Shown: positions 26,221 through 36,357, counted from the first letter of the stretch. The stretch: 64,000 bases of DNA from GWB2-37-7 sp942492835 (GCA_942492835.1 OW818645.1:620001-684000), one strand, 5' to 3'. The notes: generated from the sequence alone by a model not told the origin. Numbers and translations are program-made.

Positions 26221-27105
26221 CTAATTATCCTCTATTAAGTCCTTTAAGCTCTCTTCCATTTTTTCCTCATCTACTACAAAGAAGGATAAGCCTTTTATAT
26301 TTTTTGCAATACCTGGTATAGTTAAAAATTTCATGTTTTCAGATTTAACTGATTTTGCTTTAACAATATAACCCATCATTTGTTCTGCAGACATATTTGT
26401 TTTTACATATTGCTTAATAGGTCCTTGAAGCTTCATAAAATTCATAACTAAATTGCCTTTTAAAATCTTTTGTATCCCAAGTTTTACAACCTCTTGCTGT
26501 CTCTTTATACGTCCTAAATCGCCTTCTCCGCCGCCCTTGTTATTTTTCCTCCATCTTAGTATTTTAACAATATCTTTGCCCTCTGATATAACTTGTCCCT
26601 CTTCAAAATGAATGTGTAGGTCATCAGCAGGGTCATCATAATTCATATAAGTGGGAACAGTTACGTCAAGTCCTCCAATTGCGTCTACAATATGTTCAAC
26701 TGCTTCATAATCAATCTGTACATAGTAGTGTATAGTCACACCTGTTAAGCCTTGAACACTTTTTACTACTTCATCTGCTCCTCCGCTTCCATAAGATGCA
26801 TTTAACTTACGCTGTGCTGTACCATTATGTCCTTCTCTATAATAGTATGTATCTCTTGGTATAGAGAATATGTCAACATCCTTTGTCTCTGGATTAAAGC
26901 TTGCAAGCATCATTGAATCAGCTAATCCTTTTGCTACTCCTATAATCATCACATTTACTCTTTCTTCTGGCACTGCATAGCCCTCTGCTCCACCCTTTAC
27001 ACTAATGGAATTTAAGAAGTAATAAATATATCCATAACCCCCAGCTGCTATTATCAAAGTAAATAGTATAATATTTCTAAAAAACACCTTTTTTCTTATC
27101 TTCAA
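26221..27105 (-). CDS. LytR-CpsA-Psr (LCP) family cell-envelope protein
   Basis: 294 aa: short cytoplasmic N-terminus, one membrane helix (about 10-28), then the extracytoplasmic LCP domain. LCP proteins transfer lipid-linked polymers such as teichoic acid onto peptidoglycan. Seen: MMLASFNPETKDVDIFSIPRDTYY, DAIGGLDVTVP and LRWRKNNKGGGEGDLGRIKRQ; the Asp and Arg residues that hold the pyrophosphate are present. The TTG at 27105 is preferred: GGGAG lies upstream at suitable spacing and gives a natural MKIRKKVFF start. The TTG five codons earlier has no ribosome site. Confidence 0.87.
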   Translation of the reverse strand: MKIRKKVFFRNIILFTLIIAAGGYGYIYYFLNSISVKGGAEGYAVPEERVNVMIIGVAKGLADSMMLASFNPETKDVDIFSIPRDTYYYREGHNGTAQRKLNASYGSGGADEVVKSVQGLTGVTIHYYVQIDYEAVEHIVDAIGGLDVTVPTYMNYDDPADDLHIHFEEGQVISEGKDIVKILRWRKNNKGGGEGDLGRIKRQQEVVKLGIQKILKGNLVMNFMKLQGPIKQYVKTNMSAEQMMGYIVKAKSVKSENMKFLTIPGIAKNIKGLSFFVVDEEKMEESLKDLIEDN

Positions 27106-27248
27106 AAACTCATCTCCCAATTACATTTTTTTACATAATATTTTATATTTCAACAGAATAATTTTAAAACTTATTAGTCCATCTGTAAAGCAAAATTATA
27201 TTGTATTGATTTATCACTCTATATTGAGGCAGTATGGACTGTTTGTAT

Positions 27249-27512
27249 TTAATCATAGGCAAGATACACTCTCTTGTTGTTTTCAATTATTATTTGATAA
27301 TAACTTCTTACGTTTATCTCATTATTACTAACTAACTCCTTTACTTTATCAATATCTTGTTGTCCAAACTTCACTGCAAGTCCACAGCTGGCAGATATTT
27401 CTCTAGGTACTGGCATTACTGTAAGTGCTATTTCATTTTGCTTTAAAGTTTTTTCAAAACGTAGCGCATTATGAGTAGTGTCAAAGGTAGCAACTATTTC
27501 TACAGAATTCAC
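27249..27512 (-). CDS. DUF3343 protein (putative Se/S carrier-like)
   Basis: 87 aa, starting with GTG preceded by GGGGGTG. The family motif MPVPREISASCGLAVKF contains its single cysteine. DUF3343 proteins are small, often encoded with YedF/SelD-type genes, and are annotated as putative selenium or sulfur carriers; the role is unproven. Here it is divergent from a LysR regulator of the type linked to selenium metabolism, with 221 bp between, which supports the link. No SelD or SelA is in this window. Confidence 0.8.
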   Translation of the reverse strand: MNSVEIVATFDTTHNALRFEKTLKQNEIALTVMPVPREISASCGLAVKFGQQDIDKVKELVSNNEINVRSYYQIIIENNKRVYLAYD

Positions 27513-27733
27513 TTTATTTCACCCCCAATTTTCAATTATAATATATACTGGTAAATTTGCATATAGTAACTTAAAAAAGTAATATATCCCTTGCAGTTAC
27601 TGACAACACTATGAAATCCATTGTAAATATTATTTGGTTATTATCTAATTTAATACTTGATGATTTTTGTATAGCTTTGACATTAGATTTGAAGAGTTGT
27701 ACTATAAAATTATGAATATAAACGAGGTGACCT

Positions 27734-28645
27734 ATGGATTTTAAGCAAATTGAAGCATTTGTCCATGTTGTTAAGCATAGAAGTTTTTCTAGAGCAGCTG
27801 ATGCAATATTTCTAACTCAGCCTACTATAAGTGCTCATATAAGTTCTTTGGAAAAGGAGCTTGGCATCATGCTTATTGACAGATCGGGTAAAGATGTTCA
27901 GCCTACGCAGGCAGGAAAACCTTTCTATGAGCATGCTGTTAACCTAGTTAATGCAAGAGACAACGCCATATTTAGTCTGAGTAAATATAATAATACTTTA
28001 AAGGGCAAGATAGAGATTGCAGCTTCTACAGTACCTAGTCAAATTATATTGCCAAAGCTTATAAAAGAATTTACTACTAAGTATAAAGATATAAGCTTCT
28101 CTATCACACAGATGGATTCAATTCAGGTTGCAGAGGCAATAACCGGAAAGAAATTTGAGATAGGCATAGTGGGGACTAAGATAGAAGGCAGTAAAATCAA
28201 CTGCAGTCATATTGTCGACGATAAGCTGGTATTAATAACTCCAAATATGGGTAAATATATTGACTGGCATGAAAAAAGTATACCTTTTAATGATCTATCT
28301 AAGGAGAGTTTTATTATAAGAGAAGGCGGTTCAGGGACAAGACATGAGTTTGAAAGAATTGTAACAGAAAGTGGTTTATCGAAAAGCTCTATTAATATAA
28401 TTGCTCAGATGAACAGTATAGAAGCAATAAAACAGTCAGTTAGCATGGGTCTTGGTGTTTCTATAGTATCACTGCTTAGTGTATTAGACTATTTGAAGTG
28501 TGGAATGCTTAAGGCATTTGATATACAAGGACTTGATTTATCCAGAGCCTTCTATGTAATACATCTAAACAACAGACCCTTATCTCCTTTAAACAAAGTT
28601 TTTCTGAAATATGTATGTGAAAATAGTAAAACAGGGAGGGTATAA
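27734..28645 (+). CDS. LysR-family regulator, selenium-metabolism-associated type
   Basis: 303 aa. The N-terminal winged helix-turn-helix (MDFKQIEAFVHVVKHRSF, then LTQPTISAHISSLEKELG) is followed by a periplasmic-binding-like effector domain (about 90-300) with IIREGGSGTRHEFE. The sequence resembles the clostridial LysR group annotated as selenium-metabolism-associated; this is recognition by family resemblance only. GAGGTG lies 6 nt before the ATG. Divergence from DUF3343 suggests it controls that gene from the shared 27513-27733 region. It ends inside a terminator hairpin. Confidence 0.85.
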   Translation: MDFKQIEAFVHVVKHRSFSRAADAIFLTQPTISAHISSLEKELGIMLIDRSGKDVQPTQAGKPFYEHAVNLVNARDNAIFSLSKYNNTLKGKIEIAASTVPSQIILPKLIKEFTTKYKDISFSITQMDSIQVAEAITGKKFEIGIVGTKIEGSKINCSHIVDDKLVLITPNMGKYIDWHEKSIPFNDLSKESFIIREGGSGTRHEFERIVTESGLSKSSINIIAQMNSIEAIKQSVSMGLGVSIVSLLSVLDYLKCGMLKAFDIQGLDLSRAFYVIHLNNRPLSPLNKVFLKYVCENSKTGRV

Positions 28646-28665
28646 GCTTATACCTTCCCTGTTTT
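28628..28665. terminator. Bidirectional terminator between lysR and DUF523 genes
   Basis: 19-bp arms (28628-28646 / 28647-28665) forming an almost perfect palindrome with one G-U pair, AAAACAGGGA and TCCCTGTTTT at the ends. The lysR stop codon (28643-28645) is at the centre and the DUF523 stop begins 2 bp beyond. Confidence 0.92.
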
Positions 28666-28666
28666 G

Positions 28667-29122
28667 CTATTCTGTAATCTCAGTTAAAAATTCATCTAGG
28701 TTTTCTTCACTAAAGACCTTAATTCCATTATCCTGAAATAATGCTGCAGCAACACCTTTTCCAATCCTTACCTTACCTTGAAAGCTGCCGTCATATACCT
28801 TACTGCTTCCACAAGAAGGACTTCTTTCTTTTAATATTGCATATTTACAATCGTAAAGCTGTGCTATTTTTAAAGCTTCCTCAGCACCCTTAACAAATTG
28901 ATAGGTTACATTTTCTCCTTGATTATTTACTACCGAAGGCTTCTCATATTCTTGTATAATTTCTGCAGGAGGTCTAGGGGTTGGAAGTCCGCCTAGTTGT
29001 TCTGGACATACAGGAATAAACGTGATGTCCTTTATGAGGTCTGTAAGCTTCAGAACCTTATTATTGCCTCCATCATACCTTGTGTTTACACCTAATAAAC
29101 ATGTGCTTATTAAAATATTCAT
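28667..29122 (-). CDS. DUF523 family protein
   Basis: 151 aa, the complete domain. Conserved cysteines are in ISTCLLGVNTRYDGG, PVCPEQLGGLPTPRPPAE and KERSPSCGSSKVYDG, the family signature, suggesting a metal or thiol site. Function is not established. AGGTGAAAGA precedes the ATG. It is 8 bp after mutS2 and evidently co-transcribed with it. Confidence 0.85.
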   Translation of the reverse strand: MNILISTCLLGVNTRYDGGNNKVLKLTDLIKDITFIPVCPEQLGGLPTPRPPAEIIQEYEKPSVVNNQGENVTYQFVKGAEEALKIAQLYDCKYAILKERSPSCGSSKVYDGSFQGKVRIGKGVAAALFQDNGIKVFSEENLDEFLTEITE

Positions 29123-29130
29123 TCTTTCAC

Positions 29131-31506
29131 CTAACTTTTTACTTCTACTATAGTCGCTCCCGACCCACCTTCATTAAAGGCCCCTATTCTAAAGGACTTT
29201 ACATGAGAATTACTTCTTAATAGCTGACTTATCCCTGTCCTTAGAATTCCAGTCCCCTTACCGTGAATAATTGTTATCTGTCCTGCACTTGCCAAATAAG
29301 CATCATCAATATATTTATCAACATTCATCATTGCTTCCTCAAGTGACTGACCTCGAACGTCAATCTGAGAAGATACTGACATTGCTTTTTCATTACTTAA
29401 TTGCAGATTTACCTTATTTTTTGTTTTTTCTTTTTCTTCATTATCTATTGCTAAATTATTAATATTAACATTAACCTTCATTATTCCTGCCTGCACCATA
29501 AGGTTGCCTTGTTCATCAGGTAATGTCAAAACATATCCTTTTTGATTAAGGTTTACTATCTTTACGGTATCACCTAGATTAAGTTTCTTTGGAGGTTTAT
29601 TGCTTACCTTGTTGAATACCGCTTGACCAATCTTTTCTTCCGTTTCATCCTGCTTCCTTTTAAGCTTTATTCTTGCCTGTTCTATGATAGTAGACTTATC
29701 AGCAGCTTCTTTTTCCATTGCTTCACGCAATTCCTTAATTATCTGATCTGCTTCCACCTTGGATTGCTTAACTATCGATAGTGCTTCTTTTTGAGCATCT
29801 CTTAGAATTTTTTCTTTTTGCTCATCCAGTTTATCAAGTTTATTGTCAAGTTCCTTCTTATTTCTCTCAATTTCCATTCTCATTCTGGCTGCGAGGTCAC
29901 TTTCTTCCTGAGTTCTTTTCCTGTTTTCTTGAAGGTCCTTTATAATATCTTCAAACTCAATATCATCCTTGCTTATAAATTCCCTAGCTCTCTTGATTAT
30001 CTCGTCACTTAAGCCAAGCTTATTTGATATCTCAAATGCGTTTGATTTACCTGGTATACCTATAAGAAGCTTGTATGTAGGTCTTAAGGTTGCTATGTCA
30101 AACTCAACACTGGCATTACATACTCCCGGAGTAGACAGCGCATAAACCTTTAATTCACTATAGTGGGTAGTCGCCGCTGTTCTTATATTTTTTTGATAAA
30201 GCAGCTCTAAAATAGACTTTGCCAAAGCCGCCCCTTCTGTAGGGTCAGTACCAGCTCCCAGCTCATCAAACAAAACAAGAGAATTTTCAGTTAGGTTTTT
30301 TAAAATACTAACTATATTTGTCATATGGGATGAGAAAGTACTTAAGCTTTGCTCAATGCTTTGCTCATCTCCAATATCTGCAAACACCTCATCAAACACA
30401 GCCATCTCACTGTAATCACCTGCAGGTATATGAAGTCCTGCTTGTGTCATAAGCGTAAGAAGACCCATAGTCTTTAAGGTTACTGTTTTGCCTCCTGTGT
30501 TTGGTCCTGTTATAACTAGAGAATTGAAGCTTTCTCCTATATAAATATCAATAGGTACAACCTTCTTTTCATCTATAAGCGGGTGTCTTGCTTTTTTGAC
30601 ATTTATTATACCTTTATCATTAACCTTGGGTTCTACACATCTGTATTGTAATGACAGCTTTGCTTTTGCAAATATAAAGTCTAAGGTAGCAAGTATTTCT
30701 GCATTTATATTTATGCTATCATACTTTTCCCCTACTAATCCTGTAAGCTCATAGAGTATTCTTTCTACTTCCTCTTCTTCATTTAGTCTTAGCTGTTTTA
30801 GTTCGTTTTGCATCTCAACTATTACCATAGGCTCAATAAACAGCGTAGCACCAGTTGATGATTGGTCATGTATAATTCCAGGTACTTGAGCTCGATATTC
30901 CTGCTTTACAGGTATTACATGTCGGTCACCACGTACTGTGACTAATCCTTCTTGTAAATACTTTGAATAGGCAGATGAAGTCACCATACGGTTTAACTTT
31001 TCCTTTATACTTGCTGCCTTATCCTTTAGTTTCCTTCTAATATTGTAAAGCAAACTGCTAGCTCTATCATATATCTCCTCTTCATTCTCTATCGCATTGT
31101 ATATGCTTTCTTCAATTGTTTTAAATGAGCTTAGGGTTTCAATGTAGTACTCAATTATAGGGAACTGTTGCTCCTCCCTTTTATCACTGATATAGCTCTT
31201 TAACTTTCTACAGTTTCTTAAAGAATTTGCAATTTTAAGAAGCTCACCAGGATCTAAGCAGGCTCCCATTTTCACTTTTCTTAATGGAACTCTTATGTCT
31301 TGTATGTCTCCTAATGGGGCATCTCCTTTTTTTAATGTCAAATTTACCGCTTCAGTTGTCTCCTGTTGCAGCTCTCTTATTTCATGTATGTCATTTGACG
31401 GTGCTAAATCTTTAGCTATGTCTTTCCCCATATCTGAAACCGTGTTTTCACATAACATATTGATAATCTTATAATATTCTAATGTCCTTAGACATTTCTC
31501 ATTCAT
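29131..31506 (-). CDS. mutS2: Endonuclease MutS2 (ribosome-rescue/anti-recombination ATPase)
   Basis: 791 aa, the usual MutS2 length. Order: MutS core/lever (about 1-320), ATPase (Walker A GPNTGGKTVTLKTMG, Walker B FDELGAGTDPTEGAAL, TTHYSELKVYAL), a long coiled coil (about 515-640), a KOW-like segment (LGDTVKIVNLNQKGYVLTL) and a C-terminal Smr nuclease domain (IDVRGQSLEEAM, IIHGKGTGILRTGISQLL). It lacks the mismatch-reading N-terminal domain of MutS. In Bacillus it splits collided ribosomes. The ATG at 31506 is preceded by GAGGTGAA. Confidence 0.95.
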   Translation of the reverse strand: MNEKCLRTLEYYKIINMLCENTVSDMGKDIAKDLAPSNDIHEIRELQQETTEAVNLTLKKGDAPLGDIQDIRVPLRKVKMGACLDPGELLKIANSLRNCRKLKSYISDKREEQQFPIIEYYIETLSSFKTIEESIYNAIENEEEIYDRASSLLYNIRRKLKDKAASIKEKLNRMVTSSAYSKYLQEGLVTVRGDRHVIPVKQEYRAQVPGIIHDQSSTGATLFIEPMVIVEMQNELKQLRLNEEEEVERILYELTGLVGEKYDSININAEILATLDFIFAKAKLSLQYRCVEPKVNDKGIINVKKARHPLIDEKKVVPIDIYIGESFNSLVITGPNTGGKTVTLKTMGLLTLMTQAGLHIPAGDYSEMAVFDEVFADIGDEQSIEQSLSTFSSHMTNIVSILKNLTENSLVLFDELGAGTDPTEGAALAKSILELLYQKNIRTAATTHYSELKVYALSTPGVCNASVEFDIATLRPTYKLLIGIPGKSNAFEISNKLGLSDEIIKRAREFISKDDIEFEDIIKDLQENRKRTQEESDLAARMRMEIERNKKELDNKLDKLDEQKEKILRDAQKEALSIVKQSKVEADQIIKELREAMEKEAADKSTIIEQARIKLKRKQDETEEKIGQAVFNKVSNKPPKKLNLGDTVKIVNLNQKGYVLTLPDEQGNLMVQAGIMKVNVNINNLAIDNEEKEKTKNKVNLQLSNEKAMSVSSQIDVRGQSLEEAMMNVDKYIDDAYLASAGQITIIHGKGTGILRTGISQLLRSNSHVKSFRIGAFNEGGSGATIVEVKS

Positions 31507-31608
31507 TTAGTTCACCTCATTCTATATGCTTTACACGTTTTTATTTAACTTAAAATGTGCAAAACATTTTCCTAGATTCATTCGTTAACAGCCTTATTCT
31601 TGGTTTCT

Positions 31609-33051
31609 CTAAATACATGCAGGAAGCCAAAAACAAAACTCAGTTCCTTCTCCCAACGTACTATTAACAGTTATTTCAGCTCCATGAGATTGTATTATAT
31701 TCTTTACTATGGCAAGTCCAAGACCAGTACTCTCTTCAGACTTAGCTTTATTAACAGTGTAGAATCTGTCAAATATAAAAGGTACTTCCTCTTGTGGAAT
31801 ACCCTCACCAAAGTCTCTTATACATACATAGATTCTATCATTTTCCTTATATGCGTTAATTAGTATATTGTTGTAATTGTAGGAGTGTTTAATTGAGTTA
31901 TGTATTAGATTTATAACAACCTGTTTAATTCTGTTTTCATCAGCTAAGCAAACAAGCATATCGTCTGATATATTATTAAATTTTATTGATATATTTCTTT
32001 TTGATGCAATTGGATATATTTTATCAATTGTCCTCTTTAATAGAGTAACCATACTAAATTGAGTGCTGTTAATCTTAATATAGCCTTCCTCTAACTGTGA
32101 AAGCTGTAATATTTCATCTACCATATTCTTTAGTCTTATGGACTCTTCCATTATTATATTAAGATATTTTTGTTCATCTTCTTTGCTCTCTGCTAATCCA
32201 TCAATCAGTATCTCAGTATAGCCTTGTAAATAGCTAAGGGGTGTTCTTATCTCATGCGATACATTCGCTATAAAGTCTCTCTTAATCTTTTCCACTCTAG
32301 AGAGCTGTTTAGCAAGATCATTCATAGTTTCGCCCAAAGCTCTTATTTCCTCACTGGAATTAAGGTTGATTGTAGTATTATAATTCCCGCGTGCTATTTC
32401 TTTTGCTGCATCGTTAATTTGAATCAGTGGTCTAGAGAAGCTTCTAGAAAATATATATGACAATAAAGATGCAAGTATTAATGCACAAATAAAAATGTAC
32501 AAAAACTGTAATTTAATAGCGCTAATTGTTGTTTCCAGATTTTCAAGAGGAGTAGCAATATACACTGCACCTATAATCTGAGGCTGCTTGTTTTGTTCAT
32601 CGTTTATCATCTGCCTGCTGTTCTTGATATTTTGCCCTCGATCTATTATTGGTACGCCAATTAGAAGAGTATCCAAGTTCCTTATCATCATGTTTCTTTC
32701 TTGGATAAAACCATCTTTATTAATCTTTTTCATAAAAGCAGTACCAAAAGTATTGCCAGGTTTATATTCATCTGTGCCCTTTATAAATTCAATCCTAGAA
32801 TTCTCGTTAGTTACTATTATAATATCATTTACTTTTCTCACAGCAGCATTATATGGAGCACTGAAATTATAATTGTTGCTGCCTACATATCGAGCAATTA
32901 TATTAGCATCCTTCTCCAATTGTTTAACTTCTTGGTTTAGATAAAAAACATACAGATATCTTGTTTGAAATATCATACTTAAAAACAACAGCACAAAAGT
33001 CATGAATGTAATACCTACCCACAGCTTTGCTGCTATCTTATTGCCGTTCAT
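31609..33051 (-). CDS. Sensor histidine kinase
   Basis: 480 aa. Helix 1 (about 11-31), an extracytoplasmic sensor of about 150 residues, helix 2 (about 180-201), HAMP (about 202-255), HisKA with His266 in ANVSHEIRTPLSYLQGY, and HATPase_c with N, G1 and G2 boxes (NLIHNSIKHS, IRDFGEGIP, GLGLAIVKNI). The ectodomain resembles those of envelope-stress or phosphate-type OmpR-pair kinases but the signal is unknown. Its ATG overlaps the stop of the regulator gene by 4 nt, so the pair is translationally coupled. A weak hairpin (31552-31570) lies after the stop. Confidence 0.92.
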   Translation of the reverse strand: MNGNKIAAKLWVGITFMTFVLLFLSMIFQTRYLYVFYLNQEVKQLEKDANIIARYVGSNNYNFSAPYNAAVRKVNDIIIVTNENSRIEFIKGTDEYKPGNTFGTAFMKKINKDGFIQERNMMIRNLDTLLIGVPIIDRGQNIKNSRQMINDEQNKQPQIIGAVYIATPLENLETTISAIKLQFLYIFICALILASLLSYIFSRSFSRPLIQINDAAKEIARGNYNTTINLNSSEEIRALGETMNDLAKQLSRVEKIKRDFIANVSHEIRTPLSYLQGYTEILIDGLAESKEDEQKYLNIIMEESIRLKNMVDEILQLSQLEEGYIKINSTQFSMVTLLKRTIDKIYPIASKRNISIKFNNISDDMLVCLADENRIKQVVINLIHNSIKHSYNYNNILINAYKENDRIYVCIRDFGEGIPQEEVPFIFDRFYTVNKAKSEESTGLGLAIVKNIIQSHGAEITVNSTLGEGTEFCFWLPACI

Positions 33052-33734
33052 TTTGGCACCTCAAGCTTATAGCCGACTCCCCAAATGGTTGAAATATAAT
33101 TACTGCGTGAACCTAGCTTTTCTCTTAACTTCTTAATATGAGTATCAACGGTTCTCGGATCACCATATTGCTCATAACCCCAAACCTTAAGAAGCAGTTG
33201 TTCTCTGTTAAATACTATCTTAGGATTAGTAGCTAGGAAATACAGCAGCTCATATTCTTTATTTGTTAGAGTTATCGGTTGATTGTCTATTGTTACTTCT
33301 CTAGATAGTCTGTTTATTGTTATTTCTCCAAGCTCTAAATCGGAAGATGAATTAGTATTCCTGTTATCTGCTCTTCTTAAAAGTGCTCTAATTCTTGCGA
33401 CTAACTCTTTAGGACTAAATGGCTTTACTATGTAATCATCAGCACCTAACTCAAAGCCAAACAGCTTATCAAATTCTTCGCCTCTTGCAGTAAGCATTAT
33501 TATAGGAACATTGGAGCTTCTTCTTATCTCCCTACAAACTGTCCATCCGTCTATTTCAGGCAGCATTATGTCTAAAATGACTATGTCAATTTGATTAGCC
33601 TTAAACATATTAAGACCTTGTTTTCCATCCACTGCCTCAAAGGTTTCAATGTTTTCCTTCTTAAATGCTATTTTCATAAGCTCTCTCATTTTATCTTCAT
33701 CTTCGATAATTAGAACCCTAATAGTACTATCCAA
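33048..33734 (-). CDS. OmpR/PhoB-family response regulator
   Basis: 228 aa: receiver domain (1-120) with Asp55 in IVILDIMLPEIDGW, Thr in IIMLTARGE and Lys in DDYIVKPFSPKEL; winged helix (about 130-228) with NREQLLLKVWGYEQYGDPRTVD. The start is TTG at 33734, 8-9 nt after AAGGGGGAA. It is the first gene of the two-gene operon with the kinase. Targets cannot be deduced. Confidence 0.93.
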   Translation of the reverse strand: MDSTIRVLIIEDEDKMRELMKIAFKKENIETFEAVDGKQGLNMFKANQIDIVILDIMLPEIDGWTVCREIRRSSNVPIIMLTARGEEFDKLFGFELGADDYIVKPFSPKELVARIRALLRRADNRNTNSSSDLELGEITINRLSREVTIDNQPITLTNKEYELLYFLATNPKIVFNREQLLLKVWGYEQYGDPRTVDTHIKKLREKLGSRSNYISTIWGVGYKLEVPK

Positions 33735-33811
33735 TTCTTTTTCCCCCTTGTTTTCTGTCCCAACTTCTTATATTCCTCTGTTTATAGAATGTTGTTATAA
33801 AAACTTAGATA

Positions 33812-36277
33812 CTAATCTATTCCCCTAAAGTAATGACCTTTCGTGAAGTTCTTTTGTTTTATATTGTTTATTATAGGTGAACAAATATTAGAAGTTAAAT
33901 TCTCTAGTTTCTGTTTATATGCTTTTATTATATCAAAAACTTCTTCGTTGTTCTCTACATAAAAATCTAATCTTAGTCTGCTGATATCACTTTCTATTAT
34001 ACTTGATAAGTTATCATAAACACAAAGTACATCACTGTTTAAAATAAGATTTCTACAATTACCTAAATTTATTACTTTAAAAAGCTTTTCTTTTTCATCT
34101 ATTATGCTATATTCTATACGTCCCTGCTTTTTACAAGAACTACATTCCAACGATGTACTACCAGGACAATAATCCGTTATCATTGCAGGGAAATACCCAT
34201 ATACCATACCTTCTATTTTAAGAGAGGTATTTTGAGCCAGCTCTCTTATTTGAGAAAGGTTAAGCTCAGGTGACATACAAAAACTCGAAACTCCTTCAGA
34301 GCTAATGTGATTTGCCGACATAGAATTTATTATGTTTAGTGTGAAATTACCTCTGATATCAAAAGGTTTCAATCTATGCGCCAAGGGCAAATGTCCAATA
34401 TTTGATATTACCAAACCTATGTTATCCCACTTTTTAAAGGTTTCTGTAAGCATATTTTCTATATGTTTTATCTCGTGATTTCTCGTAATTTGTGGTAAAA
34501 CGTAATAAATGGAGGCGTCCGTTTCTTTGCATAATCTTACTGCTTCTTCAATAAGTATCTGATTTGCCTTGTAGTTATAATCCCCTAATATATATATTCC
34601 ATTAGCTCCGCCATCAATTGCTGCTTTTACATTTTCTATACTTCTTACGCCTGCAATAATTTCTATTTTGGAATTTTTCTTGTTATTACTTTTTTCTTGT
34701 AATTGTTGGGTTAAAATGTGCTTTATATTTATATCCAAATCTCTACCAGAAATTTTTATACGTTTATTACTTAATTGCTCTATAACATTTCTTCTTAAGT
34801 TATTTATAGCTTTTACTGATAAAAAGCATCCTGAGTCTATAGTAATCTCAAGCTTCTCAAAGCTGTATGGGGTTTCCCCAGTTTTTATTAGCTGTTCTTG
34901 CACCTTTTCTTGTGTAATGGCAAGCTTTTCTGCCCTTTGAACTATTTCTTCAGATACAACCTTTATGTAATTTCCGTCTTTATCCCTTACCTCAAGTATA
35001 GGATTTTGCATAAGCTTAGCAGTAAATACCCCCTCAAGTAGAATCTTTTTCCTGTTTGTGTACGAGTATTCTTCTCTTGCTTTATTAAAAAGCTCACTGT
35101 CTAAGGTCTTATTTACAATGCTTCCAGGTGCAACCCTTTCAGAAATATATAATCTTACCTTATCCCCTGCAACAGCTTTTGGGACTGTTTCGCCATCTTT
35201 TTTTATTCCGCTTACTATACAGCCTACAGCTATACCATTTGTATTTACAACTTCTATACCGTCTCCATTGTTTAGATAATTGCACTCTAGTATTACTTCT
35301 GCTATATTTCCCTTTTGATTTTGTATCTTTCCTATATAAATCCCTCTGTTGTCAGGGCGTTTCGTACTTACTATATCCAGGTTTTTATCTCCAAATAGAT
35401 AGCCTTTAGTAAATTCTCTATTAAAGGCTATAAGAAGCTCGTACTCTGCTTGTGTAGAAAGGCAATTAGTATTTCCACTGTTTATGCAGTCTATTGCATC
35501 CCTATAGTTCTTTACTATAACCGCAACATACTCTGGTCTTTTCATCCTGCCTTCTATCTTTAAAGATGTTACATTCGATTTTATTATCTCATGTAGGTTT
35601 TCATATGTATTTAAGTCCTTAGTGCTTATTAAGTATGAACTTTTACCTGATTCAGCTTTTGTTTCATCAAATAACCTGTATTTCCTTCGGCAGGGTTGAG
35701 CGCATTTACCACGATTTCCACTTCGTCCGCCAATAAGACTGCTCATATAACACTGACCAGAATAACAGACACACAAGGCTCCATGAATGAATATTTCTGC
35801 CTCTATACCCGCATCCTCTGAAATTTCGTTAACCTCAGACAATGTAAGCTCCCTTGCAAGTACTACTTTATTTATGCCTAAATTAGCTAAATATCTTGCA
35901 CCATCTGTATTATGTATTGCCATCTGTGTGCTGCAATGAACCTTAAAATCTGGAATACAGTTTCTTATCATTACAGCTAATCCTATATCCTGAACAATAA
36001 CAGCATCTACATTTATTGTATATAGATAGTATATATATTCAAGTACCTCAGCCAATTCATTTTGAAGTATAAGTATATTTACGGTTACATATACCTTGAC
36101 ACCTCTAACATGTGCATATTCTACACCATTCTTCAGCATATCATCATCAAGGTTATTCGCAAATGCTCTTGCATTAAATTTGCTACCGCCTATGTAAACT
36201 GCATCAGCTCCACTTTCTACCGAAGCCTCCAATGCTTCTAAGCTTCCTGCTGGAGCAAGAAGTTCTACTTTATTCAT
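33812..36277 (-). CDS. Peptidase U32-family RNA hydroxylation protein (RlhA/TrhP-like, with DUF3656)
   Basis: 821 aa, the long form. The N-terminal U32 domain (about 1-310) begins VELLAPAGSLEALEASVESGADAVY in family style and has the Fe-S cysteine cluster CVCYSGQCYMSS and GKCAQPCRRKY; a DUF3656 collagenase-like region follows, then a second partial U32 repeat (about 560-820) with its own cysteines (CPGSTSLECSSCKKQG). Relatives hydroxylate 23S rRNA C2501 (RlhA) or tRNA U34 (TrhP), using a prephenate-dependent route. RNA target is an inference from length and the DUF3656 part. The ATG has only a weak ribosome site (GGACGTGAT). Confidence 0.87.
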   Translation of the reverse strand: MNKVELLAPAGSLEALEASVESGADAVYIGGSKFNARAFANNLDDDMLKNGVEYAHVRGVKVYVTVNILILQNELAEVLEYIYYLYTINVDAVIVQDIGLAVMIRNCIPDFKVHCSTQMAIHNTDGARYLANLGINKVVLARELTLSEVNEISEDAGIEAEIFIHGALCVCYSGQCYMSSLIGGRSGNRGKCAQPCRRKYRLFDETKAESGKSSYLISTKDLNTYENLHEIIKSNVTSLKIEGRMKRPEYVAVIVKNYRDAIDCINSGNTNCLSTQAEYELLIAFNREFTKGYLFGDKNLDIVSTKRPDNRGIYIGKIQNQKGNIAEVILECNYLNNGDGIEVVNTNGIAVGCIVSGIKKDGETVPKAVAGDKVRLYISERVAPGSIVNKTLDSELFNKAREEYSYTNRKKILLEGVFTAKLMQNPILEVRDKDGNYIKVVSEEIVQRAEKLAITQEKVQEQLIKTGETPYSFEKLEITIDSGCFLSVKAINNLRRNVIEQLSNKRIKISGRDLDINIKHILTQQLQEKSNNKKNSKIEIIAGVRSIENVKAAIDGGANGIYILGDYNYKANQILIEEAVRLCKETDASIYYVLPQITRNHEIKHIENMLTETFKKWDNIGLVISNIGHLPLAHRLKPFDIRGNFTLNIINSMSANHISSEGVSSFCMSPELNLSQIRELAQNTSLKIEGMVYGYFPAMITDYCPGSTSLECSSCKKQGRIEYSIIDEKEKLFKVINLGNCRNLILNSDVLCVYDNLSSIIESDISRLRLDFYVENNEEVFDIIKAYKQKLENLTSNICSPIINNIKQKNFTKGHYFRGID

Positions 36278-36357
36278 TAAATCACGTCCATTCAGTATAA
36301 AATCTATATTTCTAGCTTTCCATAGGCCTCATAAATTTATTATACTTCTTTAATATT

